Assembly (NCBI RefSeq): GCF_003258595.1
Contig: NZ_QHHQ01000010.1
Coordinates: forward strand, 1-64,000
DNA: 64,000 bases
Origin: Acuticoccus sediminis
GTDB taxonomy: Bacteria > Pseudomonadota > Alphaproteobacteria > Rhizobiales > Amorphaceae
Direction: 5' to 3'
Of this stretch, positions 56,659-64,000 are shown in pieces (the first letter of the stretch is position 1; the number at the start of each line of letters is the position of its first letter). The position numbers and the translations under genes were made by a program. The notes under the pieces were generated by a model, which was given only the letters and a program-made list of their open reading frames with translations, searched no databases and was not told where the DNA came from.

Positions 56659-57417
56659 ATGACTGCGTCGACCACCGCCCCCCTGATCGTCCATTTGCAC
56701 GTTCCGAAGTGCGCGGGGACGAGCATCAACACGGCGCTCTCGAACCATTTCCGTACCCGCGCCTGCAGCCTCGCCAACGGGCGGGAGGCGGCGGCCTACA
56801 CCGAGACGCACGACCCGGCGTGGATCGAGGCGAATCTCGACGCGATCTTCGGCCACCTCACCTGGGGCGCCCTGAAGGAGCACGCGCGGCCCTACGTCTA
56901 TCTCTCGGCGCTGCGCGACCCGGTCGACCGGGTGTGCAGCTACTTCAACTACGTCCACCAGACCGAGGACCATCCGCTGCACGGGCTGCTGAAGCGCGAG
57001 CTGCGGGACATCAACCTCCTCGACGCGGCGTTCCTGGAGCGCAATCCGGGCGTGAACAGCGCGTGGTCGAACAACATGTCGAAGGCGCTGTCGGGCCTTC
57101 CCAAGATCAAGGTGAAGGACTGGCAGGGGGCGAGCCGCCAGATCGTCGACGCGATCCTCGACGGCCGCTTCGTCGTCGGCTCGCTGGGACATGTGACGAA
57201 TTATCTGCGCGAGCGGGGCGTCGTGTCGGGCGAGCTGCCGCGGCAGAACGTGACGGACGAGGCCAAGGCGGACGACTTCTTGCTGGCCCGCCCTGCCTAT
57301 CTAACGCCGGAGGTGCTGATGCTGCTGCACCGCAAGAACGTGCTCGACGTCCGCCTGATCTCGCTGGTGGAGCACGCCAACCGCATCCGCGCCGCCCGCC
57401 TCGCCGCGGCGGCCTGA
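56659..57417 (+). CDS. Sulfotransferase family protein
   Basis: 252 residues. The PAPS 5'-phosphosulfate loop is HVPKCAGTSINTA (residues about 15-27), and the 3'-phosphate motif is LRDPVDRVCSYFN near 87-98. Substrate unknown; such genes often modify lipids or surface polysaccharides. The start ATG 56659 has GAAGGATGAG upstream. It is divergent from the lldD-epimerase operon. Confidence 0.85.
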   Translation: MTASTTAPLIVHLHVPKCAGTSINTALSNHFRTRACSLANGREAAAYTETHDPAWIEANLDAIFGHLTWGALKEHARPYVYLSALRDPVDRVCSYFNYVHQTEDHPLHGLLKRELRDINLLDAAFLERNPGVNSAWSNNMSKALSGLPKIKVKDWQGASRQIVDAILDGRFVVGSLGHVTNYLRERGVVSGELPRQNVTDEAKADDFLLARPAYLTPEVLMLLHRKNVLDVRLISLVEHANRIRAARLAAAA

Positions 57418-57561
57418 GCGCCGCCCCTCCTCCCGCACTTCGCGCCGGGCGAACCGCAACGCGGGCGGCGGGCGGACGGGTCGTCGATGCCGTGCGAATC
57501 GCTGTCGCGGCCGGTGGCGGCGCGGCCGGACGGGCTGGGCGTGCGGGGAGGCTTCGGGCAC

Positions 57562-57585
57562 AAAAAAACCCGCCGGACGGGCGGG
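57562..57585 (-). terminator. Terminator of tRNA-His
   Basis: On the minus strand CCCGCC-CGTCC-GGCGGG is followed by TTTTTTT, 6 nt after the tRNA 3' end. Confidence 0.8.
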
Positions 57586-57591
57586 GTTGGG

Positions 57592-57668
57592 TGGTACCGA
57601 CACCTGGGTTCGAACCAGGGACCTCTGGATCCACAATCCAGCGCTCTAACCAGCTGAGCTATGTCGGC
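57592..57668 (-). tRNA. tRNA-His (GTG)
   Basis: 77 nt with encoded CCA. The anticodon loop is TTGTGGA (anticodon GTG), the T arm is GGTTCGAACC-type, and the acceptor stem GCCGACA pairs with TGTCGGT (first pair G-U). The discriminator base is A73 and there is no G-1 opposite C73, as in many alphaproteobacteria. Confidence 0.95.
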
Positions 57669-57716
57669 ACGGAGCTGCGACGGGTCGTTGCCGCGTCGGT
57701 GGGGAGCATATGGCAC

Positions 57717-57749
57717 ATAAAAAGCGCGTCGGGAAGCCCGACGCGCTTT
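57717..57749 (-). terminator. Intrinsic terminator of the phasin gene
   Basis: On the minus strand a 13-bp stem (AAAGCGCGTCGGG/CCCGACGCGCTTT) with a 3-nt loop is followed by TTTAT, 25 nt after the phasin stop. Confidence 0.85.
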
Positions 57750-57773
57750 CACTTTGGACTTACGCGAATGGGA

Positions 57774-58271
57774 TTACGCGTTGAACTTGTGAGTCGCGCG
57801 CTCCCAGGCCTCTTTCATCGGGCCGGAGGTCTCGGAGGCCAGCTTCTGCGCGGTCTCCTGCATCTCACGGGCCTGAGAGGCGAAAGCCTCGAACTGCTCA
57901 CGCGCGAACTTGGTCTGCAGCTCGACGGCCTCCGAAACGGTCTTCGCGCCGGCAACTTCCTTCGCAAAGGCGAAGACGCGATCGGTGTTGGCCTGGGCCT
58001 GATCGATCAGCTTCAGGTTCAGCTCGGTGAACGACTTCCGAGCGGTCTCGTAGGTATCTTCCATCATGTCAGTCGCCTCCTCTGCGGCGTTGCGGGCATT
58101 TTCGTAAACTTGACGGGCCGTGGAGATGCCTTGTTCGGCCATCTCACGGACCAGCTTGGGGGTATCGTACCCCGGAAGGGCGGACGCGAACTGGTCGGTC
58201 GCCTTATCGGCAGCCTTGAATGCCTGGTTCACGACGGTGTCCGGGGTCGGAATGTTATCTTCGATCGACAT
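57774..58271 (-). CDS. Phasin family protein
   Basis: 165 residues, mostly amphipathic helix. The phasin signature is visible: YENARNAAEEATDMMEDTYETA and KSFTELNLKLIDQAQANTDRVFAFAKEV, split, typical of phasin_2. It coats polyhydroxyalkanoate granules. GAGGAGGT lies 7 nt before the ATG, giving a strong start. No phaC nearby. Its promoter carries a probable PhaR operator. Confidence 0.92.
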   Translation of the reverse strand: MSIEDNIPTPDTVVNQAFKAADKATDQFASALPGYDTPKLVREMAEQGISTARQVYENARNAAEEATDMMEDTYETARKSFTELNLKLIDQAQANTDRVFAFAKEVAGAKTVSEAVELQTKFAREQFEAFASQAREMQETAQKLASETSGPMKEAWERATHKFNA

Positions 58272-58348
58272 TTTGACCTCCTCAACGGATCGCGGTTGTC
58301 AGAGCCGCGGCCATTATGACCGCGGTTCATTCGCCGCTGCCAACCCCT

Positions 58349-58376
58349 ATGTAGCGCACCCATTGTGCAGTGCAAC
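58349..58376 (-). promoter_or_regulatory. Phasin promoter with PhaR-like operator
   Basis: On the minus strand TGCACTGCACA (58364-58374) matches the TGC...GCA type operator reported for the PHA-responsive repressor PhaR. It overlaps a possible -35 (GTTGCA/TTGCAC) with CTACAT (58349-58354) about 15-16 nt downstream. PhaR binding would couple phasin to granule accumulation. Confidence 0.5.
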
Positions 58377-58552
58377 ATATTTTTTGCGGTCGCTCAGAGT
58401 TGACCACCCGACGGGACGCTGCCTTGCAAAATCGTCGGGGGAAAACGACAAACGCGGCGATATTCCCCGCGTCCGCGTTGCACCCAGTTTAACACAATGG
58501 CAGCAAAGGTTGGTCGCAGTATTGGAAACTCACGTTACGGCAAGGAGATGGC

Positions 58553-60037
58553 ATGGAGGCGGACGCTCCGATCGATATCGGCCGATTGTCACGGCCCGAA
58601 GCCGACGCGTTCCGCTACATTGCAAAGGCGCTCGGCGCGCAGTTTGCCGGTGACCTGCCCGATGATCTCGACCCCGACCCCCTCTCCCGCTTCGCCGGCG
58701 AAGTGTTCACCACGCGGTGGGACAAGCCGAAGGGTTCGATGCACGACGTAGCCCCGGTCGACGAGAAGGCGTGCGCCCTGCTGGAGCGCCTGCCGATCGC
58801 CTGCGTGGTGATCGTCAACGACGACATCGCCTTCATCAACCGCGCGGCCGTGATGCTGTTCGGCTATTCGTCGGCGAACATCCTCGAGGCCGCCGGCGGC
58901 ACGGGGGCGCTGTTCGCCAGCGGCCGCCGCGAGCAGCCCGGCATCATGACCATGCGCACCGCCGAGGGGCAGACCTTCGGCGCCCGGGTCACGATGGCGA
59001 CGATCGAGTGGGGCGGCGAGAAGGCGATGCTGCTGACCGCCCTGCCCTCGGAGGCGCCGTCCGGCGACGCGCGGGAGGGCAAGGCCGAGGAACCGAGCAT
59101 CGACCCGCTGCTCGCGGTGATGGACGCCAACCCCGACCCGATCGCCATCGTCTCGCGCGGCGGGCACGTCGAGCTCTACAATCGCGCCTTCGAGGCGTTG
59201 CGGCCGGGCCGCAAGCCGGTCCGGCTCGAGGAGCTGCTGGACGCCGGCGACCTGCGCCACGTGTTCGACGTGATGAACCTGTCCTTCCTGCTCGCCGAGG
59301 GACCGGCCCGCTCGCCGAAGCCGGTGACGGCCGGGCAGGACCAGTATGCCCTGAGCGTCGGCGCGCTGCGGGAGCAGCAGCTCGCCTGCCTCGTCTTCCA
59401 CAAGGTTCCGCCGGCACAGGCCGCCGCCGACGAGGCGGATGCCCCCGAGCCCGAGCCCGAGACACTGGCCATCGAGCCGCCGGCCGCCGTCGAGGCGCGC
59501 GTCGTGGCCCTGGACCAGACGGGCGCTCGTTCGGATGACGTGGAGGTGGTCGAGGTCCCGCGGGTGATCGAGGCGGAGCCGGTGATCGAGGCGGTGGCCG
59601 TGGAGACACCCGTCGGGGAGACCGCCGAGGACGAGGAGGCAGCGGCCCTTCCGGGCACGCCGCTGATGCGGGCGGTGCGCGACGTCAGGCGGCTGGTCCA
59701 CGACGCGGCGGTCCTGCTCGTCTCGGACCGCGACGAGCTCGCCGAGGAGCCGGCCTCCCGCGCGGGCGACGAGGAGGTGGACCTCCTGCGCCTCGTCCTT
59801 CTCACCATCGCGACGCGCGGCGAGCCGCGCGCGGTGCTCACCGTGCGGCGCGACGGCGCGTCGATCGTGGTCGATGTCCCGGGGGCGCCGGAGCGCGCAC
59901 TGGAGCGGGTCTCCGGTTCGGACCGCATCGCGACCCTCGCCGGGGTCGCGCATCGGACGGTCACGGTGGATCTGGCAGGGTCGGTGACGATTGCGCCCGC
60001 GGAGGATGTCGCGGACACGGACGTCGAGGAGAACTGA
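58553..60037 (+). CDS. PAS-domain protein, sensor-like without a functional kinase
   Basis: 494 residues. Two PAS-like domains: about 75-165 (LLERLPIACVVIVNDDIAFINRAAVMLFGYSS, split) and 190-285 (PLLAVMDANPDPIAIVSRGGHVELYN). Their style resembles the N-terminal sensors of PdhS/PleC-type cell-cycle kinases. After an acidic Pro/Glu linker (290-375) the last ~110 residues (PLMRAVRDVRRLVHDAAVLLVSD, LLRLVLLTIATRGEPRAVLTV) look like an abortive ATPase fold, with no H-box or N/G boxes. It could act as a sensor adaptor. ATG 58553 follows AAGGAG. Confidence 0.75.
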   Translation: MEADAPIDIGRLSRPEADAFRYIAKALGAQFAGDLPDDLDPDPLSRFAGEVFTTRWDKPKGSMHDVAPVDEKACALLERLPIACVVIVNDDIAFINRAAVMLFGYSSANILEAAGGTGALFASGRREQPGIMTMRTAEGQTFGARVTMATIEWGGEKAMLLTALPSEAPSGDAREGKAEEPSIDPLLAVMDANPDPIAIVSRGGHVELYNRAFEALRPGRKPVRLEELLDAGDLRHVFDVMNLSFLLAEGPARSPKPVTAGQDQYALSVGALREQQLACLVFHKVPPAQAAADEADAPEPEPETLAIEPPAAVEARVVALDQTGARSDDVEVVEVPRVIEAEPVIEAVAVETPVGETAEDEEAAALPGTPLMRAVRDVRRLVHDAAVLLVSDRDELAEEPASRAGDEEVDLLRLVLLTIATRGEPRAVLTVRRDGASIVVDVPGAPERALERVSGSDRIATLAGVAHRTVTVDLAGSVTIAPAEDVADTDVEEN

Positions 60038-60125
60038 AGCGCCCGGGGCCCGTGCGCGAAGGCCCGGTCCGGCCACCAGTCCCTCCGGCGGCCCGCGCCT
60101 TGCAGCGCGAGGGCCGAGGCGGCGG

Positions 60126-60623
60126 TCAGACGGTGACGGGGTCGCGCAGTTCCTGCTCGGGCATCGGCACCCGCGGCTCGGACTTGGACTGACGGATCGT
60201 CAGCGACGTGCGCACACTCTCCACATTGTCCGCGGACGTCAGCGTCTCGATGATGAAGTTCTGGAACGAACGCAGCGTCTCGGTGATGCAGAAGAGGACG
60301 AAATCGACCTCACCGGACACCATCCAGGCATCGCGAACGATGGGCCAGGCGCGAAGCTGTTCCTCGAACTTCACGAGCTCGGCTTCGGTCTGGTTCTTGA
60401 GGCCGACGAACGCGAAGGCGGTCAGGTCGTACCCGAGCTCCTTTTCGTCGATCAGCGTGCGGTATCCCGTGATGATACCGTTCTGCTCCAGGGCACGGAC
60501 GCGGCGCAGACACGGTGGCGCGGAGATCCCGGCGCGCCGCGCCAGTTCCACGTTGGTCATGCGCCCGTTGCTCTGCAACGCAGCAAGGATCTTCCAATCT
60601 ACGGAGTCGAGGCGGACTTTCAT
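60126..60623 (-). CDS. Lrp/AsnC-family transcriptional regulator
   Basis: 165 residues. The AsnC winged helix is at residues 6-50 (DWKILAALQSNGRMTNVELARRAGIS, split, with PPCLRRVRALE). The RAM ligand-binding domain is the C-terminal half (AFVGLKN, VSGEVDFVLFCITE). It probably responds to an amino acid. It is divergent from the ELM1-family gene, only 49 bp apart. Confidence 0.92.
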   Translation of the reverse strand: MKVRLDSVDWKILAALQSNGRMTNVELARRAGISAPPCLRRVRALEQNGIITGYRTLIDEKELGYDLTAFAFVGLKNQTEAELVKFEEQLRAWPIVRDAWMVSGEVDFVLFCITETLRSFQNFIIETLTSADNVESVRTSLTIRQSKSEPRVPMPEQELRDPVTV

Positions 60624-60672
60624 GGCGGACGCGCGTATGCTCGCTTCTATTCAAGCTTGAAGGTTTGAGGAC

Positions 60673-61677
60673 TTGTATCCTTTGGGTCCTACGTCAACCG
60701 TCCCTTCGCAAGAATTCTGTTCACAAAATGATACACCGGGGCGATCGCGCTGCCTCATTGTTTCAGCAGCGGGAAAGATAGGACATCACAGACAGGCTGT
60801 CGCCATCGCACGACGGTTACCATTCCGATATAGCGCCGTTGTTGCAGAAGAGTTCCCTCTGCCACCCCAATTAGATTCAGAAACTGTTCTCGTCATTGCT
60901 GCCGGGCGACAGAGTTTGACCCCTGCCCGGGCCATCGCCCGGCTGCCGTCGCCGCGGCCCTTCGTCCTCGCCCTGCAGCCGGTTTACTGGCGCCCGCGCG
61001 ACTTCGACATGATCTGGGCGCCGCGGCACGACCGCCGCTGGGTAGACATCGCATTGCCGCCGCGGCTCGAGACGATCACCGCCCCCTCCGCCGTCGAGGC
61101 GGCGGACCGAGAGCGCGGCGCCGCCCTCATCGCGGCGCGGCTGCCGGAGCGGCGACCGCGCCTCGTCGGCGTCCTCGTCGGCGGCACGACGTCGCGCGAC
61201 CGGTTCGGCGAGGCCGAGGCGGCAGCGCTCGGCGCGGCGCTCGCGGCGTTCGCCGCACGGCACGGGTGCGCCCTCGCCGTCACGGCGTCGCGCCGCACCG
61301 GGGCGGCGCAGACCGCCGTCCTGCGGGCCGCCCTCGCCGCGACGCCTCATACTTTCGTCGACGCCGGCGACGACGACGCCTCGCTGGCCTACGCGGGAAT
61401 CCTCGAACTTTCCGATGCACTTATCGTCACGGCGGACTCCGTCGCGATGCTGAGCGACGCCGCGACGACGGGAAAACCCATCCTCGGATGGCGAATCGGT
61501 CGTGGAAAAGCGAGATTCGAAAAATTCTACAGCAGCCTGATCGCGTACGGTGCGATGCGCTGGTTTGCTGGGGATTTCCCCCAATGGTCCTATATTCCGT
61601 TGGATTCGGCCGGCGTGATCGCTGAGGCGTTGCGGTCCCGGCTGGGGTTGTCCAATGTTGCAGCGCAGCACAAATAG
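60673..61677 (+). CDS. ELM1/GtrOC1-family putative nucleoside-diphosphate-sugar protein
   Basis: 334 residues. The central and C-terminal parts (VLALQPVYWRPRDFDMIWAPRHDR, LVGVLVGGTTSRDRFG and SDALIVTADSVAMLSDAATTGKP) match the mitochondrial fission ELM1 family, which has a glycosyltransferase-like fold. The function in bacteria is unknown. Start is taken as TTG 60673; its N-terminal ~30 codons and the upstream region are lower in GC, and the true start may be nearer RCLIVSAAG. Confidence 0.75.
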   Translation: MYPLGPTSTVPSQEFCSQNDTPGRSRCLIVSAAGKIGHHRQAVAIARRLPFRYSAVVAEEFPLPPQLDSETVLVIAAGRQSLTPARAIARLPSPRPFVLALQPVYWRPRDFDMIWAPRHDRRWVDIALPPRLETITAPSAVEAADRERGAALIAARLPERRPRLVGVLVGGTTSRDRFGEAEAAALGAALAAFAARHGCALAVTASRRTGAAQTAVLRAALAATPHTFVDAGDDDASLAYAGILELSDALIVTADSVAMLSDAATTGKPILGWRIGRGKARFEKFYSSLIAYGAMRWFAGDFPQWSYIPLDSAGVIAEALRSRLGLSNVAAQHK

Positions 61678-61717
61678 AGGTGCGTCGGCCGGCCTGTCCT
61701 CGCGAAAGGCGATCTTC

Positions 61718-62701
61718 ATGAGTGATTCCGAGAACAACATCGTCAGGACCAAACTGCTGATCATCGGCTCGGGCCCCGCGGGGTACACGGCGGCGATCTA
61801 TGCTGCGCGGGCCATGCTCGAACCGGTACTGGTCGCGGGCATCCAGCCCGGCGGGCAGATGACGATCACCACGGATGTCGAGAACTATCCCGGCTTCGCC
61901 GACGTCATCCAGGGTCCCTGGCTGATGGAGCAGATGCGCGAGCAGGCCGAGCACGTCGGCACGAAGATGCTCTACGACCATTTGACGGCGGCCGACCTCA
62001 GCCAGCGCCCCTTCCGGTTCGAGGGCGACAGCGGTACGAGCTACGTCGCCGACGCCGTGATCCTCGCGACCGGCGCCCAGGCCAAGTGGCTCGGGCTGCC
62101 GTCGGAGGAGCAGTTCAAGGGCTACGGCGTGTCCGCGTGCGCCACATGCGACGGGTTCTTCTACCGCGGCAAGAAGGTCCTCGTGGTCGGTGGCGGCAAC
62201 ACCGCCGTTGAGGAGGCCCTCTACCTGACCCATCACGCCGACAAGGTGACGCTCGTTCATCGCAGGGACAGTCTGCGTGCCGAAAAGATCCTCCAGGATC
62301 GCCTGTTCGCGCATCCGAAGATCGACGTGATCTGGAACGCCGAGATCGCCGAGGTCGAGGGTGCGCACGATCCTCTCGGCGTCACCGGCGCCACGCTGCG
62401 GGACACGGTGACGGGCGAGGAGCGCAAGGTCGAGGTGGACGGCGTCTTCGTCGCCATCGGCCACGCCCCGCAGACGGAGCTGATCAAGGACCAGCTTCGG
62501 CTCCGCTCGTCCGGGTATGTCTGGACCGCGCCCGACTCCACCGCGACGTCGGTCGACGGTGTCTTCGCGGCGGGCGACGTGACGGACGAGATCTTCCGTC
62601 AGGCCGTTACGGCGGCTGGCATGGGTTGCATGGCGGCGTTGGAGGCCGAGCGCTGGCTCGCCGCCAACCCGGCACGGCAGAACGAAACACTCGCGGCCTG
62701 A
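61718..62701 (+). CDS. trxB: Thioredoxin-disulfide reductase
   Basis: 327 residues. FAD motif GSGPAGYTAA at 17-26, redox-active CATC at 141-144 in SACATCDGFF, NADPH motif GGGNTAVEEAL, C-terminal FAD motif GVFAAGDVTD. It reduces thioredoxin with NADPH. ATG 61718 follows AAAGG. It starts 40 bp after the ELM1-family gene's end and is followed by a LysR gene, a pairing often seen in alphaproteobacteria. Confidence 0.97.
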   Translation: MSDSENNIVRTKLLIIGSGPAGYTAAIYAARAMLEPVLVAGIQPGGQMTITTDVENYPGFADVIQGPWLMEQMREQAEHVGTKMLYDHLTAADLSQRPFRFEGDSGTSYVADAVILATGAQAKWLGLPSEEQFKGYGVSACATCDGFFYRGKKVLVVGGGNTAVEEALYLTHHADKVTLVHRRDSLRAEKILQDRLFAHPKIDVIWNAEIAEVEGAHDPLGVTGATLRDTVTGEERKVEVDGVFVAIGHAPQTELIKDQLRLRSSGYVWTAPDSTATSVDGVFAAGDVTDEIFRQAVTAAGMGCMAALEAERWLAANPARQNETLAA

Positions 62702-62741
62702 GGCCGCCACGCCCCCGAGCGGGCCTTGAAGGCAAGACAAG

Positions 62742-63635
62742 ATGGACTGGGACAAGCTGCGGGTTTTCCATTCTGCTGCGCGCAAAGGGAGCTTCACGCA
62801 CGCCGGAGAGGAACTCGGCATCAGTCAGTCGGCGGTCAGCCGTCAGGTGCATGCGCTCGAGCAACAGGTCGGCGTCGCCCTCTTCCACCGGCACGCCCGC
62901 GGGCTGCTGCTGACGGAACAGGGCGAGAAGCTCTTCCGCACGACGAGCGGCATTGCGCGTGAGCTGCAGGCGGTCGAGGGGGCGCTGGTCGACTCCCGCG
63001 ACCGGCCGCGCGGCGTGCTGCGCGTGACGACCACGATGGGCCTCGGCACGACGTGGCTCTCCTCGCGCATCGCCGACTTCGTGGAGACCTACCCCGAAGT
63101 CCAGCTCCTGATGATCTTCGACGACAACGAGCTCGACATCGGCATGCGCGAGGCGGACATCGCCATCCGCTGGCGTCAGCCGACGCAGCCGGACCTCGTC
63201 CAGCGCCGCCTCTTCACGGTGCACTTCCACGTGTACGCCTCGAACGGCTACATCGCGAAGTACGGCGCGCCGGGGACGCTGGACGAGCTGGATGGCCACC
63301 GCCTGGTGACCTTCGGGCCGAACCCTCCGGGCTACCTGCGCGAGCTCAACTGGCTGGAGATCGCCGGCCGCTCGGCGGACGATCCGCGGCCGGCGAACGT
63401 GCGCATCTCCAACATGCCGGCGATGAAGAACGCGATCGCGGCGGGCGCCGGCATCGGCGTCCTGCCGGACTTCATCGTCGAGCGCGACGCCGACGACCTG
63501 GTGCGGCTCGACCTCGGGGCCGAGGCGCCGACCTACGACCTCTACTTCGTCTATGCCGAGGAGTTGCGCTCGTCGGCCCGCGTCCAGGCCTTCCGCGACT
63601 TCATCGTGGAAAAGGCGGAGGGATGGCGGTTCTGA
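62742..63635 (+). CDS. LysR-family transcriptional regulator
   Basis: 297 residues. The LysR HTH is at residues 1-62 (DKLRVFHSAARKGSFTHAGEELGISQSAVSRQVHALE, split here as FHSAARKGSFTHAGEELG and SQSAVSRQVHAL). The effector domain (GVLRVTTTMGLGTTWLS, IGVLPDFIVERD) is complete. It is 40 bp after trxB and in the same direction, so is likely co-transcribed; its regulon is unknown. Confidence 0.95.
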   Translation: MDWDKLRVFHSAARKGSFTHAGEELGISQSAVSRQVHALEQQVGVALFHRHARGLLLTEQGEKLFRTTSGIARELQAVEGALVDSRDRPRGVLRVTTTMGLGTTWLSSRIADFVETYPEVQLLMIFDDNELDIGMREADIAIRWRQPTQPDLVQRRLFTVHFHVYASNGYIAKYGAPGTLDELDGHRLVTFGPNPPGYLRELNWLEIAGRSADDPRPANVRISNMPAMKNAIAAGAGIGVLPDFIVERDADDLVRLDLGAEAPTYDLYFVYAEELRSSARVQAFRDFIVEKAEGWRF

Positions 63636-64000
63636 CCGCCACCACCGCGGGGACGGACGCCGGCGCCGAGCCCGCACGGGCCGCCGGGGCACGCCGGCGC
63701 GTCGCATGGCTCGACGCGGCGCGCGGCGTCGCGATCGTCGCCATGGTCCTCTACCACGGCTCGTTCGACCTCCTGTTCTTCGGCTACGTCGACTGGCCGG
63801 TGACGTCGCACCCGCTGTGGCGCGCCTTCGCGGCCGGGATCGCGTCGACCTTCCTGTTCCTCGTCGGTGTCAGCCTGGTCGCCGCGCATGGCAACGGAAT
63901 CCGCTGGCGGCCCTTCCTGAAGCGCCTCGCATGGGTCGTCGCCGGCGCGGCGGCGGTCACCATCGGGACGGCCTTCGCGATGCCGATGCCGATCTACTTC
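63623..64000 (+). CDS. DUF1624 heparan-alpha-glucosaminide N-acetyltransferase-like membrane protein, 3' end beyond window
   Basis: The first 126 residues are visible. After a short Ala/Arg-rich N-terminus (MAVLTATTAGTDAG) comes the DUF1624 catalytic signature RVAWLDAARGVAIVAMVLYHGSFDL, split here, with the conserved Asp and His, then further membrane segments (STFLFLVGVSLVAAHG). It is a multi-span acyltransferase-fold protein of unknown acceptor. Its ATG overlaps the LysR stop by 13 bp, with GGAGGG next to it. The gene is cut by the window edge. Confidence 0.85.
   Translation, partial: MAVLTATTAGTDAGAEPARAAGARRRVAWLDAARGVAIVAMVLYHGSFDLLFFGYVDWPVTSHPLWRAFAAGIASTFLFLVGVSLVAAHGNGIRWRPFLKRLAWVVAGAAAVTIGTAFAMPMPIYF

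Overview
The window is about 68% GC with dense, mostly short-gapped genes. The gene families point to an alphaproteobacterium of the order Hyphomicrobiales (Rhizobiales). The evidence includes a CcrM-type GANTC methyltransferase, a DUF4164-zapA pair beside transketolase, a DciA-like DUF721 gene between mutY and dsbA-smc, an IHF-alpha/MerR pair, a very large NAD-glutamate dehydrogenase, an EcfG-type stress promoter and a tRNA-His with A73. An Acuticoccus-like genus is a guess. I see no insertion sequence, prophage, rRNA or CRISPR array.

Layout. 1-9.5 kb: a minus-strand glycolytic block (gap ... pgk, class I aldolase, a degenerate ThiE-like gene, a secreted protein cut by the window edge) with an aldo/keto reductase, a GNAT acetyltransferase and a CsbD protein set into it. 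A strong 6S RNA candidate lies just upstream of gap. A UPF0173 hydrolase-LysE exporter pair follows. 9.7-13.4 kb: a glycine betaine/proline ABC operon, proVWX. 13.6-20.4 kb: mutY divergent from DUF721 (DciA-like), dsbA and smc. 20.4-25.6 kb: a putative toxin-antitoxin operon with a third small membrane gene, a CHASE2-adenylate cyclase preceded by a secreted FecR-like gene, and ccrM. 25.9-30.7 kb: NAD-GDH. 30.8-36.6 kb: an AhpD-like protein, leuD, a DUF4396 membrane protein, tkt, DUF4164 and zapA. 36.6-40.9 kb: MerR, ihfA, and the lipid cluster chaperone-DUF177-plsX-fabH.

40.9-46.8 kb: BamE, an EcfG-controlled small secreted protein, a proton-pumping pyrophosphatase, an MFS transporter and an O-methyltransferase. 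47-52.7 kb: a glycolate oxidase operon, glcD-glcE-glcF, interrupted by a Rap1a/Tai-like secreted protein gene and a DUF4870-like membrane protein gene. 52.7-57.7 kb: a LuxR-type regulator with a lower-GC upstream region, an L-lactate dehydrogenase-like flavoenzyme with an NAD epimerase, a sulfotransferase-like gene and tRNA-His. 57.7-64 kb: a phasin under a probable PhaR operator, a PAS protein that looks like a PdhS-type sensor without a kinase, Lrp/AsnC, an ELM1-family protein, trxB-LysR and a truncated DUF1624 gene.

Much of the window is central metabolism and cell-cycle/envelope housekeeping, so no single spectacular system stands out. The most interesting points are the 6S RNA, a zapA that can only start at CTG, the two foreign-looking genes inside the glc operon, the kinase-less PAS protein, and several regulatory palindromes. 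Starts other than ATG are common (TTG for proV, fabH, DUF4164 and the ELM1 gene; GTG for glcE, lldD and others).
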